Shown here piece after piece: positions 1 to 11,550 of a DNA stretch of 64,000 nt; the first letter of the stretch is position 1; the number at the start of each line of letters is the position of its first letter. The notes under the pieces were generated by a model, which ran no database searches, was not told the DNA's origin, and saw only the letters and a list, made by a program, of their open reading frames with translations. Made by a program: the position numbers and the translations under genes. The stretch is from Coptis chinensis (Eukaryota > Streptophyta > Magnoliopsida > Ranunculales > Ranunculaceae): NCBI GenBank assembly GCA_015680905.1, contig CM027378.1:15621001-15685000 (forward strand). Reading direction: 5' to 3'.

Positions 1-2723
1 TTCATAGTCCAGAAATATTCACCCTTTATTTGGTGCTCCCATGTCCATTTCACCCACAAGCAATCATATTTCTGAGCAATCTTGACAACAAGCCCACAAT
101 ACGCCGCTTTATTCCAAGTTCTAGGATCTAGCAGCCCAAGCCCACCTTGGTTTTTAGCCACTCTTAGAGTTTCATGACTCGCATGATGCATCGTTCTCTC
201 CATAGAAGATCCAGCCCAGATGAACCTGTTACATAGCTTTGCCACCTTATCCAGCACCGTTTTCGGCAAAACAAAGGTTTTCGCCCAATACGTTTGGAAG
301 GAGGCCAGGACCGACTGAACAAGCTGCACCCTTCTTGCTTGGCTAAGAGATGCATTTTTCCAATTTGAAATTCTCCCCGTTATTTTCTCAATGAGTGGGA
401 GGCATTCCCTAATACCCAATCTGGTGGCCGTGAGAGGTAAGCCTAGGTAGGAGACTGGAGGAGTAGCCAAGGAGATTCCTAGAACATCTGCAAGTTGTAG
501 CCCTTCTTCCTCAGACATGCTACCAGTGAGGAGAGTAGTTTTTGCATTACTGAGCTGTAGCCCTGTTGCATTAGAAAATGAGGCCAAAATATCTTTTATC
601 GCCAGAAGAGACTCCATATCACCTTTACAGAAGAGCATTACATCATCGGCAAAACAAAGATGAGAGATACCAATCTTTCTACACTTGAAGTGAGCATGGA
701 TAGACTTAGACCTAAGCCCTTGTTGCAGCATAGCACTTAACACCTCCATCACAAGAACAAAGAGATATGGAGAGACCGGGTCACCTTGCCTTAGCCCTCG
801 CTTGCCTTCAAAATATCCTTCAGGTGTCCCATTAACTAGAACGGAGTAAAACGGGGATGAGAAGCACATCTTTAGCCATTCAACAAACAACGGAGGGAAC
901 TTAAATCTTTGTAGTATCACCAAGAGGGAATTCCAGCTTATAGAGTCGTAGGCCTTCTTGATGTCCAACTTTATTGCACACCTTTTTGGTCCTCTCTTTC
1001 AGCCATAACCTCGCAAAAGTTCATGAGCAAGCAACAAGTTATCCTATATAGTCCTCCCAGGAACAAACGCCGATTGTGCACAAGAAATCAAAGAAGAAAT
1101 ACATGATTTCATTCTGTTTGTGAGAACTTTAGATACACATTTATAAATAATATTGCAACATGCAATAGGTCTAAAAGAATCAACACAAGAAGATATTCTA
1201 TTCTTAGGAAGAAGACTAAGAATAGTGGAATTTGTACCTCTTGGCATCTGCTTATGTTTGAAAATGTGCTGGATGGCTCTTATAACGTCATTTCCAACAA
1301 CATCCCAACACTTCTTGAAAAAGAAAGCATTAAACCCATCAGGGCCCGGAGCTTTATTATCATTCATATAAAAAAGAGCTTCTTTTATCTCTGCAACAGT
1401 GATATGGGAAGCCAACTATAGACTTGTGTGATTATCCACTTCAGAGATAACTAGATCATTAAAGACTGCATGGTCACAAGTAGCAGGCGAGGTGACACCC
1501 AGAAGGTCCTTGTAGTACTCAATAAAAGCATTTTTAACCTCCATCTGGCCCTCTCTGAGATTACCCTCCTTGTCTTTTATACACCATACAACGCTCCTAG
1601 ACTTCTTTTCCTTTATTGCATTAAAGAAAAAGGCATTACATTTCTCCCCGAAACAAAGCCACTCAATATTAGTCTTATGAAAAAGGTCCGCCTCCTCCAT
1701 CTTGATAAAAAGACAAAGTTTGCGCCTTGTGGCACTCTCTTGACAGCATAAAGAAGAATCTAGAGGGTTCACCGGTAGTCTCACTTGAAGTTGTCTTAGC
1801 TCTTCTCTTGTTTCCTCCACTAGTCTGTGGGCATCATAACAAAAGGAGCGAGCCTAGCCCTTTAGAACAGCCTTTAAAGCTTTCAGTTTGCATGATAGCA
1901 TGTACGGTGGGTTACCATGGTCTTGAATATTCCAGCATTGAGCAAGGGTAGGTGCAAAATCCTCATGAAGTCGCCAAAAATTGCAAAACCGAAACGGTGG
2001 TCGACTTCTTATTTTATTCAGAAAAGACATAACTATTGGGCAGTGGTCAAAAAACTCCTAAGTTAGAAATTCTACACTCGTAGCCAACTGCATGGAAGAC
2101 CAGGAAGAATTCACCAGACACCGATCTAGCTTTGACCATTTCCTGACAACCTCACCCCCATTGTTCCATGTATAGAAGCATCCTGTTGCTGTATGATCAA
2201 AAAGCCCATAAGCATTTAAGCAGTTTGCTAGTGGAGTTGTTTCCCTCTGGTGGACTGCCACATCCCCAATTCTTTCGTGCGAGAAGAGTACATTATTCAG
2301 GTCACCCATAACACACCACGGTCCTTGAATGCCATGACTGAGAAACTTCAATTCCTCCCAGAGAATCAGTCTCTCCGTATTATTATTACTAGCATATATA
2401 ACTGTCAAGGTAAACTGGAGATCATATTGTAAGATATACACCTTACAGTGAATAAATTGCGTCATCTCCAGCTCTTTCGTAATCTCCATAATATCCAGAT
2501 TCCATACAATCCAAACTCTACCACTATCATCGCTTGCATAGTTATGAATACTTTCTCAATAAGGACAAACTATTCCAGGTATAGCTAGGAATTTCTCTCT
2601 TTTCACCTTTGTTTCCAAAATACCCATACAACTAATGTTCTTTTTTCTACTAAACAAATTAAGCTGTCTAGCTTTTGTGTGGTCATTTAACCCTCGCACA
2701 TTCCAGCTACACACTCTTATCAT
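1..2723 (-). pseudogene. LINE-1 ORF2 remnant: APE endonuclease, reverse transcriptase
   Basis: Domains in order on the minus strand: an APE-type endonuclease starting with CSWNVRGLN near 2705, with the GDLNNV motif and YTWNN near 2165-2310; a linker; the RT N-terminus at 1415-1044 (APGPDGFNAFFFKKCW, SFRPIACCNIIYKC); the RT catalytic motif FADDV near 650; then the thumb and the region resembling zf-RVT (VQSVLASFQTYWA, CNRFIWAGSS) to position 1. The frame is broken by an in-frame stop in the endonuclease near 2555, a stop near 1416 and further shifts around 960-1040, so no full-length protein can be made. A terminal RNase H, as in LINE-2, would lie outside the window. Confidence 0.85.
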
Positions 2724-2731
2724 GATGAGAA

Positions 2732-4231
2732 TCAATGAGCTTTTCTCTTTCCATGCCCTCGGCCTCTCTCTTTTCCTATATTACTGGAAACTGCCTGTGC
2801 TTGGTGTTGATTCTGGTTTCTATTCTTCTTTTGACTTCGAGTCTGTACTGACAGTGTAACTGGTATAGGTGGAGGAGTCCTATCACCAAAAAGTTCCGGT
2901 TCTGCATCAGAAATGTCGTCCTCAAGGTCTTCTCCTGCTGCAAGGCATTCAAACATACCCCCTTCACTGAGAAACTGTTGTGCAAGAGTGTTATCTGGTA
3001 GCAAGTGATGTAACGGCCTATCGTCCTCCCTACTCTGTACCCTCACCATCTCGCAGCTATGCTCTACCTCTTGTAAAACATCAGCACTATCATTGCAATC
3101 AGAAACTCCTACAACCATCAATTGGTTATCATGCCTTGTTTCACCCTGTGGAGATGCGCCTCTTAGGTTTTGACAGTTAGCACCATCATTTTGTCCACTG
3201 ACAGCCGCATTTACACCTGCATTTAGGTCCGCCAAACCTACTGCTAACATTGTTCCAATAGCCTGAATATCCACTATAGCTTCAGCCATAGCAGCGTGCT
3301 GCCCAATTTCCTCATTGCTACTTGAATCCGAAATCACCACAGCAACTGTTTGTGACCCTGCTCCTTCTTGGATCCCTTGGTCAGTTTCGATAACAATACC
3401 CTCTTGGCTGTGAGTATCTCCTCTTGTTCTGGCGGCTCTTATGGTTTCTCCACCATTTCGCGGAACTGCCCTTTGTCTCCATACCCTAGTTGGTCTACCA
3501 GAGCATTGGTCTGCTGAGTGCCCAAATTTATTACAGTTTGTGCAAGACTTCGGTTTCCATGGATATTCCAGAGGTATAACAACCTCTCGGTTCCCTGCTT
3601 TCACTGTTATAACTTCCTTATAATCATAGTTCACTGGGAACTCAATACAAAATCTAGCAAAAGATAGTCTTTTCCTTTTAGTTGTCGCATCATCCATAAA
3701 CATAGGTGTGCCACCCACTAAGCTTGCAAGGTACGAAAGTCCATCAAAAGTCCACATTTCTTTCGGAACATCCATCAGCTTTACCCATAGAGGTATGGAG
3801 GCCACCTTGTTCTTGTAATTATCAACCTCCACTGTCCATGGCTTTACTACAAACACTCTGCCCGCAATAAAGATAGGACCTTCATCTAAGATCATTTGGC
3901 GATCCTCTGAGCTCGTAAAACTCATATAGAAAAGCTCTTTATCTGTGGTGATATCAAAGGACCCTTTCAATTTCCATTTTCTCTGCAACACTTCCTTTAC
4001 CATCGGAAATGACAATCTTTTATCCAGAAAATAACCAACCAAATACTCATCCCAATCCTTTATACCTTGCTCCAGTAAATCCGACGGAAACTCAGCCACT
4101 CCATTAACATAGATCGGAGAGAAAGACTTAAAGGCTACCGTGGATTCTGACGACCCAGACCGACCAAACAGGGACCTCCAGGATGTGTTACGAGGAACAG
4201 CTTGCCCATTTACACTGCTCGCAGAAGCCAT
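2732..4231 (-). CDS. LINE ORF1 protein (DUF4283, CCHC zinc knuckle), 499 aa
   Basis: This is the nucleic-acid-binding, gag-like protein of a plant LINE, which coats the element RNA. The DUF4283 domain spans about residues 60-170 (PLWVKLMDVP is typical), followed by a zinc knuckle at residues 230-243 of the form CX2CX4HX4C (CTNCNKFGHSADQC). The C-terminal half is low complexity and acidic, ending in a basic tail (KERGRGHGKRKAH) that may bind RNA. The frame is open for all 499 codons, in contrast to the broken ORF2 downstream. The ORF2 start codon at 2723 lies 8 nt beyond the stop, so ORF2 would be reached by reinitiation. Start chosen at the first ATG of the frame, MASASS. Confidence 0.9.
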   Translation of the reverse strand: MASASSVNGQAVPRNTSWRSLFGRSGSSESTVAFKSFSPIYVNGVAEFPSDLLEQGIKDWDEYLVGYFLDKRLSFPMVKEVLQRKWKLKGSFDITTDKELFYMSFTSSEDRQMILDEGPIFIAGRVFVVKPWTVEVDNYKNKVASIPLWVKLMDVPKEMWTFDGLSYLASLVGGTPMFMDDATTKRKRLSFARFCIEFPVNYDYKEVITVKAGNREVVIPLEYPWKPKSCTNCNKFGHSADQCSGRPTRVWRQRAVPRNGGETIRAARTRGDTHSQEGIVIETDQGIQEGAGSQTVAVVISDSSSNEEIGQHAAMAEAIVDIQAIGTMLAVGLADLNAGVNAAVSGQNDGANCQNLRGASPQGETRHDNQLMVVGVSDCNDSADVLQEVEHSCEMVRVQSREDDRPLHHLLPDNTLAQQFLSEGGMFECLAAGEDLEDDISDAEPELFGDRTPPPIPVTLSVQTRSQKKNRNQNQHQAQAVSSNIGKERGRGHGKRKAH

Positions 4232-4300
4232 GAGAAAAGGCGTAGCTTAAGCTGTCCAAGGAAAAAGAAGAACCAGCACAATATATTTCCTCTGCGAACT

Positions 4301-5056
4301 TACACTATAAATAGCGGAGGATTTTACCTTAGAGGCTGAAATCTATAAACTTCCACTAATAAACTACCACTGTTTAGCAATGGAGGATTTTACTATTAGT
4401 AGAATGCAAAACCAGCAAGACTAGATAAGAAACCTACGAAAGATCAATTTTTTCTCTATTTTAGGTAAGAAAAGGAGCACCAGATCAAAACAGCATCCTA
4501 TGTTATCTCACAACCCATTGCTTCTAACACTGTCCCCATTTTCTAACTTCCTACTACAACGACTAAGAAATAGAACTATTGTTTCCTTATTTATGTCTCA
4601 ATTATCTATACATCTCACTAGCAATGAATACAACATAATCAAGTCGAAACCTAAGTTAATATATGCATAATAATCAATCATCTATGAATAAACATATATA
4701 CAATGAGTAATACTATGAAATGCACTAACAAGTCCGTTTCTAAAACTTTGGAATAGCGTCCTTAAGTAGGTCCTCACATAAATGTCAAGACAAAAACACT
4801 CTGATTTTTCTGCTCAAGTTTCGCTACTCTAGTGTGCAGTGGGCACACTTTACCTTACAATCTCAATGACACACAAAGAAACCGAAGTCGATCAAACACA
4901 TCTGCCACTTACTATCACACTAACCAATTCCTAATTGAGCTAGAGGTCTTTATTAGGTATTACGGGGATTAGGAGATGGTTTAAGAATAAAGGAAATAGA
5001 TATTCAGAAACAACAAGTCTGAAATAATAGGGTCTTCATATTACGTAACTAGAGAA
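4301..5056. other. Non-coding stretch between LINE-1 and CACTA-1
   Basis: AT-rich DNA without a convincing open frame. It is probably the remnant LTR or flank of an older retroelement, because it joins directly to the sequence at 8547 once CACTA-1 is removed. No TSD or TIR other than that of CACTA-1 was recognised here. Confidence 0.4.
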
Positions 5057-8000
5057 CACTACTAAAAAAAGGACTTTTTATGACGGCTATTTTTTTTTAC
5101 CTTGACGGCTTTCGTATAAACTGTCATTATATGTATTTCACAATAACTTTATGACGCTTGATGTCAAATGTTGACTGTTATAGAATAAACATCATAAATT
5201 TCTTGATCCTTTTTTATTTAAGTGTCAAGGTTGTGTCTAACAATTGTATACCTACCATTTAGTTTATGACGCTTGACGTCAATATTGATGGTTACAGGCG
5301 AGCCGTCGGGTAAATTTCTTGACTCTTTTTATGAAAGTGTCAAGTTTGGTGTCTAATTTATGAGTTCTATTTTACAAGCGTCAAGTCAAAATTTGTCTAA
5401 CTTTACGCATCAGCAAGACCGGTTAATTTAATGGTTTAATTAGTAACAATAAAAAAAAGATCGGTTAATGCTTTAATTAGTAACAACAAAGAGAAGCGCT
5501 AAAAAGAACACCCCTTGTGACTGGTAGAGTGAGGGAACCGTATTGAACAGGGTTAAGTCTTGTGTCGGTATAGCCTTTTCCTTTTTAGCCAATATACGTA
5601 TGCCCAATTCACAAAAAACCAAAATATATTTAAAACCCTAACTAATACTGGAGAAAATATAAATCGATATGGATAAAAGATTTCTTGGTTTGACAAATAG
5701 ACATCGCGCGCTTGCTAATCTAATTCCTGGATCCTCAATGATCTTCAACGCCATGCGAAAGAGGTAAAAATTCCCGCTTATTTTCACTCGGATTCTTAGG
5801 TACTCGATCTTGGAGACCCTGGCATAGTATCGGTAACCTCTTACTTAGATCACATCACTTGAAATCTGCGTCGTTTTAACTCATCTCTCATTTCAAAATC
5901 GTAGATGTGTTATTTTACTGTCGAACTTGGAGTGGAGTTCGTTGCTTTTGCCAACAGATAGATACCAGCACACTTGATTTCTTATCAAGTAAGATTTTCT
6001 TTGAATTTTTTTGTTATCTTTTTGGGTTTAAATGCTCTTTTGATTTAAAATTTTCCTCAAATAAGGTGATGGAATTGTTTGAAAGGTGTTATCTTGATCT
6101 ATGATTTTGGTAGTTGAGGCTTGGTTTTGTATGTTATTGTGATTATTGTGCGAGATACTATTAATGTTTTGAGAAAAGTTTATTCTTTTTGCTTTCGACT
6201 GAATGTATTATACATGAAGTGCAATAAAGGCCTTTCTTACAAGGTCTAGGGTGTTGTATCATGTTTGATACTTCAACGTTTAGTGTAAAATGGAATATCA
6301 TGTCCTTTTAAGGTTGTACTCATTCTATCTGCAGGGTAACATGGATCAGGTACTATGTGGAAGAAGTAGTGTCTATTCTTCTGAAGGGTTTATATTCTTT
6401 TTTCAAGATCATAGAGGTTGGTCTCAGACACAGTTGTTAGTTTGCATTATACCATTCTGAGTCTAAGGTAACATTGTTCATTGTTGTACAGTATTATAAA
6501 TACTTTCCACCTACAATGACATTTCACTATTCTAGGGGTTTAAAAAAAAGAAAATAAAATGTCATATATTAAGTGGAGTAGTTCTATCAAGCTTCTCTCC
6601 AATCTATTACTTACAGTTGCTTTAGTTCTTTCTTGAGCATGTCTGAGCATAAGTTGGTAAAGCATCCAGCTATTAAATTTAAGGCACATAAGTGGTCAAA
6701 CATAGTTCCCTTCATGTGTATGGTATCTTAAATTGTTTTTTTGAGTTATTTTGGTTTATTTATGTACTTATCCCTCAAGATATATATAAATTGGAAGTTT
6801 TTTAGTCTTTCTTTTAGTGTTCACAAAAAGCATCTTTACTGTCGAATTTGTATAATTCTTTTGGTTGGTTAGTACAGTTTTGTCCACCATAGAGTTTGTT
6901 TGGTTAGTCCCCTATTTTGCAAAAGTTCTTCTAGTAGCTTGGTTTTGGTAATTATTGACGTAAGTGCAAAAAAATATATATTTTCTTGATTCAACTGGAT
7001 CGAGGTGTCCCTGATATAAAGCTAAGATGCATGGTGAACACGTGAGTTGATAAATCTTATTTTTATTTTGTATGTCATATATGAAAACAATTTGTAACTT
7101 AATTGTAAAATTCTTTTTTTTAGTGGGATGAAAACATTAGCATTAAGTGAAGGAAAAAGTGTGGAACCAGAGTGGGACTATGTCAAGGTAAATATACAGT
7201 ACTTGAATGTGAAAGATTTACTTAGTGTATTAAATGTGTTTTGACAATTTGTTTATGTTTTTGTGGTGCCCAATTCAACTAGGAGGATACGTATGTGGAT
7301 ATTATGTCTTGCGGTTCATGAGACACTTTATGATGGATCCTAGTCAATCAATTAAGACAAAGGTTAGCAAGTCTTTCTTTTTAATATATATATTCTAAAA
7401 TATCTATGTAATTCTTTCTTGTAAGCGTAGATCATACTAAATTCTTTGTTGACTTGACGTACTTGTGTAGCTAATGGAGCTGGCCAACACTATCACCTAT
7501 ACCACCGCTAAGCTTATTGAAATTCGTATGGAGCTTGTTGATTTTATCGAACAATTTATCTCGCCAAGCCAAAGGTATGCGTATGTATTGCGAAAATAGT
7601 ATTTTGTTTTTTTTTTATTTGCTTTGAGGTATGTGATGGCTTTAGTAAAGATTTGTACTATGACCCTTGCATATATATATAGTAGTGTATATCTTGGACC
7701 ACAGCCCATTTGCATTGTAGGTATTTTCATTTATTTTTTCTTTCGTTGTGAGAACTAGGTCTCATCACATTATTGTTATCCTTATGCCTATATAAAATAG
7801 TCTGTTTTTGGTTAGTGGCTTGAGCTTTTGGTAGCAAATTTACTAATAATGTTTTTCTACTTTATTTGTTTCTTAGGTTTGACAACGTTCGATCGATCGA
7901 TAGATAATGCTTAATTTGTTGATGATGGAGTTGATTAGAATGATTTTTAGTTTGGTTGAATGTGCTATCAAATAAATGTATCTAGCGTTTTTCAGTAATG

Positions 8001-8546
8001 TTGGATAAATGATAAATTGATGTAAAGAACAAGTATTTTCAACTGGTTTGAAAATATATAAGTTGAAGTTACTGTGGATGTTATAATTTTATTTTTGAGA
8101 ATTTTATAGCTATTTTATTGGTGAAATAAGTTTACAGGTTATTATGGAGTATTTTTTACTGGAAAAATATAATATTATATATATAAATTAAAAAAAAAAA
8201 AGAAAAAAAAAAAGATGACGGTTCCACAATATTCTACATTAGTCAATTGACATTTCATGACGGTTTTGTCGTGAACTGTTAGAAAATATTGTTAATTTCT
8301 TGACGGTTACATATGAGGTGTCATAATAAAATTTACCTATTATGACGTTTTAAAGACTAATATTTGTCATAATGGGAGGACCTTTTAAGACGTCCTTCTA
8401 TAAAACTGTTATAAATTTAATGACGGTTTTGGTTGACTTTTTATGACACCCTCAGTAATGATGCCTAGTTTTTCAATCAGAAAGTGTCATGATATGTATT
8501 TCATGACAGTTAAAAAATGTCATAAAAAGCCTTTTTTTTAGTAGTG
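5057..8546 (+). mobile_element. CACTA-1: non-autonomous CACTA transposon with a C48 protease remnant
   Basis: The left terminus is CACTACTAAAAAAAGG at 5057. The right terminus, read inward, is CACTACTAAAAAAAAGG ending at 8546. The 3-bp duplication GAA lies at 5054-5056 and 8547-8549, which is diagnostic of CACTA (En/Spm) elements. Both ends carry dense subterminal repeats built on TGACGG/CTGTCAT in both orientations (about 5080-5400 and 8210-8520), the usual binding sites of TNPA-like proteins. At 3490 bp it has no transposase frame. Its only recognisable coding content is three short exons of an Ulp1-like cysteine protease near 7.1-7.6 kb. Confidence 0.92.
7124..7574 (+). pseudogene. Ulp1/C48-type SUMO-protease-like C-terminal exons inside CACTA-1
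   Basis: Three exon-like blocks occur at 7124-7187 (ends PEWDYVK before GTAAAT), 7267-7362 (CPIQLGGYVCGYYVLRFM) and 7471-7574 (LMELANTIT to SPSQR before GTATGC). The middle block has the hallmark of the C48 active site: a Gln, a short gap, then G-x-x-C-G-Y-Y-V with the catalytic Cys. Such C48 domains are commonly carried by plant CACTA and Mutator elements. The acceptor before 7267 lacks a clear AG (TTGTGG where TTGCAG would be expected). No upstream His/Asp part of the protease was found, so this is a C-terminal remnant and not an active enzyme. Confidence 0.75.
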
Positions 8547-9657
8547 GAAACCTTTGTTCTTTTGCTTCTACACTTTGTTTCCATCCTTAGCCTTTTTATT
8601 TTGGCTTTTTGACTCCTTTTATTTTTTTGGAGTTCTAACTCTTTATTTTTATTTTTTTTTATATGGATGGAAACTTTCTTTTCTTATTCTTTTATGAAGC
8701 AACTAACTAATTTTTGTTTACACAAGTTTTTCTTTTCTCATTTCTTCACTCATCCTATTCTCAGACTCATTCTATAATGGGTAGGTTGATTTTTTGTTTT
8801 GTTTTGTTTTTTGAAAAAGGGTAAAGGAATTGTGGTTTATGAAAGGCTAAAGAAAGGCTCAGAGGGGCGACTAGCGGAAAATAATTTCATAAGAAGGTTT
8901 GAATTTCTAGCTATATTGATCCAAAGAGGGCCTAAATTCTCACTCAGGATATGGTATAATGATCAAACAAGTGGACGTGTGATTTCTCTATCCGGATTTT
9001 ACTTCTCCCTTGTGTCATTTCTCAAATGTTTCACTCATATAAGGCTTTAGGCTATATTCTCACAGGATTTGTAGAATAAGTACTCTAGCCTAAATTTCAG
9101 AAACTTACTACCAAACAATCATAGATACTCATGCAATATATTTATAGAAAGATGCAAAGATTATTATCTACATATAAACCTAAGTTTCTAAAAAGTATTC
9201 TAACGCAAAAGCTACGTGAGACTTCTAGATTATTGAGAGCATAGAGAAAGAAAACAATACCAATTTTCCTAAGTGTATAGCATAAACTTTTTATTTATAT
9301 TTTTGAATTTTTAAAAATTTTGAATTTTTACTAGAAAACAAATGCATATTGTACATATCTATATCCTAACAGTTGCCTTAATTACACGTGTTTCTATGTC
9401 ACCCCCAAACAAGAAGCATGCTTTGTCCTCAAAGTATTGAACTAAAAAGGGTAGAAAAATACCATGAAAACGCATAAAATTCTGGAACATTTGCAAAACA
9501 AGGTTAAAACATACTAATATAGAAAAAGAAAAACAGATGCAACTCTATATGAGTTCCACCCGTTATGGGGTTAACAAGAATCAAATTGCTTGAGACAAAT
9601 TGCTTGGGACATAAGCAGACACTAATTGAAACTAAAAACTTACCTTATCTCCTGCGT
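8547..9657. other. Non-coding 3' region of an LTR-retroelement remnant (minus strand)
   Basis: Contains no gene. At about 9398-9410 the minus strand reads TTGTTTGGGGGTGACA, a G-rich tract of the kind that follows the last ORF of many Athila/Tat-like gypsy elements. The rest is AT-rich and unassigned. I could not find an LTR boundary. Confidence 0.4.
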
Positions 9658-10599
9658 TTAAGAATCATCCTCATCCTCTTCTATAAAGAAATGAGTTTCC
9701 TTCGCATCCTGCCACGCAATGGTGATTTGCCAGGCTTCACGCCATTTATCATCTACAATCGCTAACCTGTTTAGCGCCACTTGGTTTGATGGGGTGTAGG
9801 GGGCAACCCAATGAGGTTGCACCTGCCATCCCGGCTAAGTCATAGCACAGAAGGATCGAATAATATAATTGGTGGGTCTCACAATGTCGACCACAACCCA
9901 ATCCGTGAAAGGGGCACAAAAAACAGGGAAGAAACATTGCATAATACGGAAAACTAAAACAGGCATAAGAAGGTACTTATGCCTCATACTCTGGGCTCGT
10001 GCTAAACTAGACATTAATGTCTTGGGAAGGTCATATAGCAGGCGTCCCTCAACTAGAGCAAGGAAAACGTCACAAGTGGCGTCATTCACAGAAGAAAAAT
10101 GCCACTCCCCTAATATGTTTAGCATGATAAAGAACATGACCATGCCCACGTTAAGGGACAAGCTACCAAGGGCTACGTTATATGTCCCTTGGCCCTTTAC
10201 ACGGAAAATGTCGGCCCCATAATTCTCATGCAAAAGCTCATAGTTGTAGACAGAGAAATTATCAACTATGTAGCCCCATGTGTCTTAATTCTCAGCAGGC
10301 ATAGGAAGCTCAACAACAAAAGCCAACAAGAACTTGGTTATTTCCATTATTTTGTCATCAATGTTGATGGAGAACACGTGTTCTCCATCCATCCGATAAA
10401 AGAATTTACAATGGTCATAAAAATACAAGGTAAGTGCAGGAGAGTAAAGTTCATAAGAACTTACCATTAAAGATTGATATCCTGCTTGTATGATTACTTC
10501 GCGAAACCACGCACCATAGGTGTCACTTTAGAACAAGCCTTCAAAAGACTGTTCTGATATGATACGAGGGGATGTCATTACAAAACTACTATCTAGAAC
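9658..10599 (-). pseudogene. Decayed plant-transposon ORF B (PF20167-like)
   Basis: On the minus strand the frame runs from about MTSPRIISEQSFEGLF near 10595 to FIEEDEDDS at 9658, with in-frame stops near 10528 and 10285. The best-kept part contains NYGADIFRVKGQGTYNVALG and LLYDLPKTLMSSLARA followed by LLMPVLVFRIMQ. This pattern resembles the putative plant transposon protein family (PF20167) found as an extra or env-like ORF in Athila/Ogre-type gypsy elements. The acidic C-terminus is also typical. It is probably a diverged second copy of the ORF at 11551-12670. Family assignment is by remembered pattern only. Confidence 0.5.
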
Positions 10600-10639
10600 A
10601 GCTGCAAACGATCCTAGAACAACCCACAAAAAATTAGAA

Positions 10640-10890
10640 TTTTTTGTGCCTACGGATGTCAGAGCGCGGGGGGCTCTCTGGCTATGATCGAGTTCTAGGC
10701 ACTTAGGCACAGGGCACGCTCACTTTTTGCCTGGGATGGGCGCAGGTTGCGCTCGTGCCTTGGGCAAGTTATAGTGTTTTTAGCGCGGGTCGCACTCGGA
10801 TTTGGTCTTTTGAGGGCACAGGGTGCACTCAGGTTTAAATTGAGTAACAGGCGATTCAAGCGCATGGCGCGCTCCGGGTAGTCTGAGTGC
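10640..10890. repeat. GC-rich degenerate repeats with GCGCGGGTCGCACTC-like core
   Basis: An unusually GC-rich island in AT-rich surroundings. It contains several diverged copies of a core such as GCGCGGGTCGCACTC, and shares blocks (AGCGCGGGGGGCT, TCGAGTTCTAGGC) with the cleaner tandem array at 28753-28935. The shared blocks link this remnant to the gypsy element to the right. Confidence 0.6.
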
Positions 10891-11550
10891 TGAAGTGAAG
10901 AATAAAAGAGAAAAAATTGGGGGTGAAAGGTGAGAGATGAAAGTGAGATGTGTGGGTTTTGAGTGTAGAATGGAGGAAGTATATATAGGGTTTTAGTTTC
11001 TAAAACGAATTAACAAGTTGCCAAAAAGCTTTAAGGCAATTGCCGGAAACAAAATATTTCCCAAACCTAAAACGGAAACAACTCATATTCCTTATTCCAA
11101 AACAAATCTAATATCTTTTAGGTTGAATTTAGAATAGCAACTTCCTAACTCATCGAAATTTCATCCTACCACAATATCTAATCATAGACATGCCAATATC
11201 GGCAACATTCACAACAATCATCGAAATATCACTTCTAAATTTGTGGATTATATAAAAACAATTCTAAAAGAAATAATACCACCCCAAAACAATTCGGGAA
11301 GGTGGGATTAATGTTAAAATTATCGCATACATAGAAAAGAACCACATTAAATTAAAATCGAAGTTCAAATTAAAATTAACTACCGAATTCAAATTTAGCT
11401 ACTAGATTTAACCACTTAACATCCAAACTAATAAAAAAAAAAAAAAAAAAACAACTAAATAACATCAAAACAACAAATTTTTCTAAACAACTAGCCATGT
11501 GGTGAAGATGGACCCTGAGATGAAGATTGGGCCTAAGATGAAGATGGGGC

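Larger units (their letters stand above)
1..4300 (-). mobile_element. LINE-1: L1-clade non-LTR retrotransposon, 3' end outside the window
   Basis: The element reads right to left, with ORF1 (4231-2732), an 8-nt gap and then ORF2 (start near 2723) running off the window edge. The layout (DUF4283/CCHC ORF1, APE endonuclease plus reverse transcriptase ORF2) is that of plant L1-clade LINEs. It belongs to the same family as LINE-2 at 29.3-32.0 kb: both share the stretch around QTYWA, CNRFIWAG and WNKAAYCGLV. The 5' boundary is not resolved. I placed it about 70 bp above the ORF1 start because the leader could not be separated from flanking DNA. The 3' end and poly(A) are missing, so no TSD can be tested. 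ORF1 is intact while ORF2 has stops and frameshifts. Confidence 0.9.

Noticed and set aside
2776..3623. Short open frames on both strands within LINE ORF1
   Set aside because: They are antisense or shifted shadows of the 499-codon ORF1.
8587..9300. Partner LTR for the gypsy element at 29-33 kb
   Set aside because: No shared blocks with the LTR and no TGATAA/TTATCA pair with an ATTAG flank could be found.
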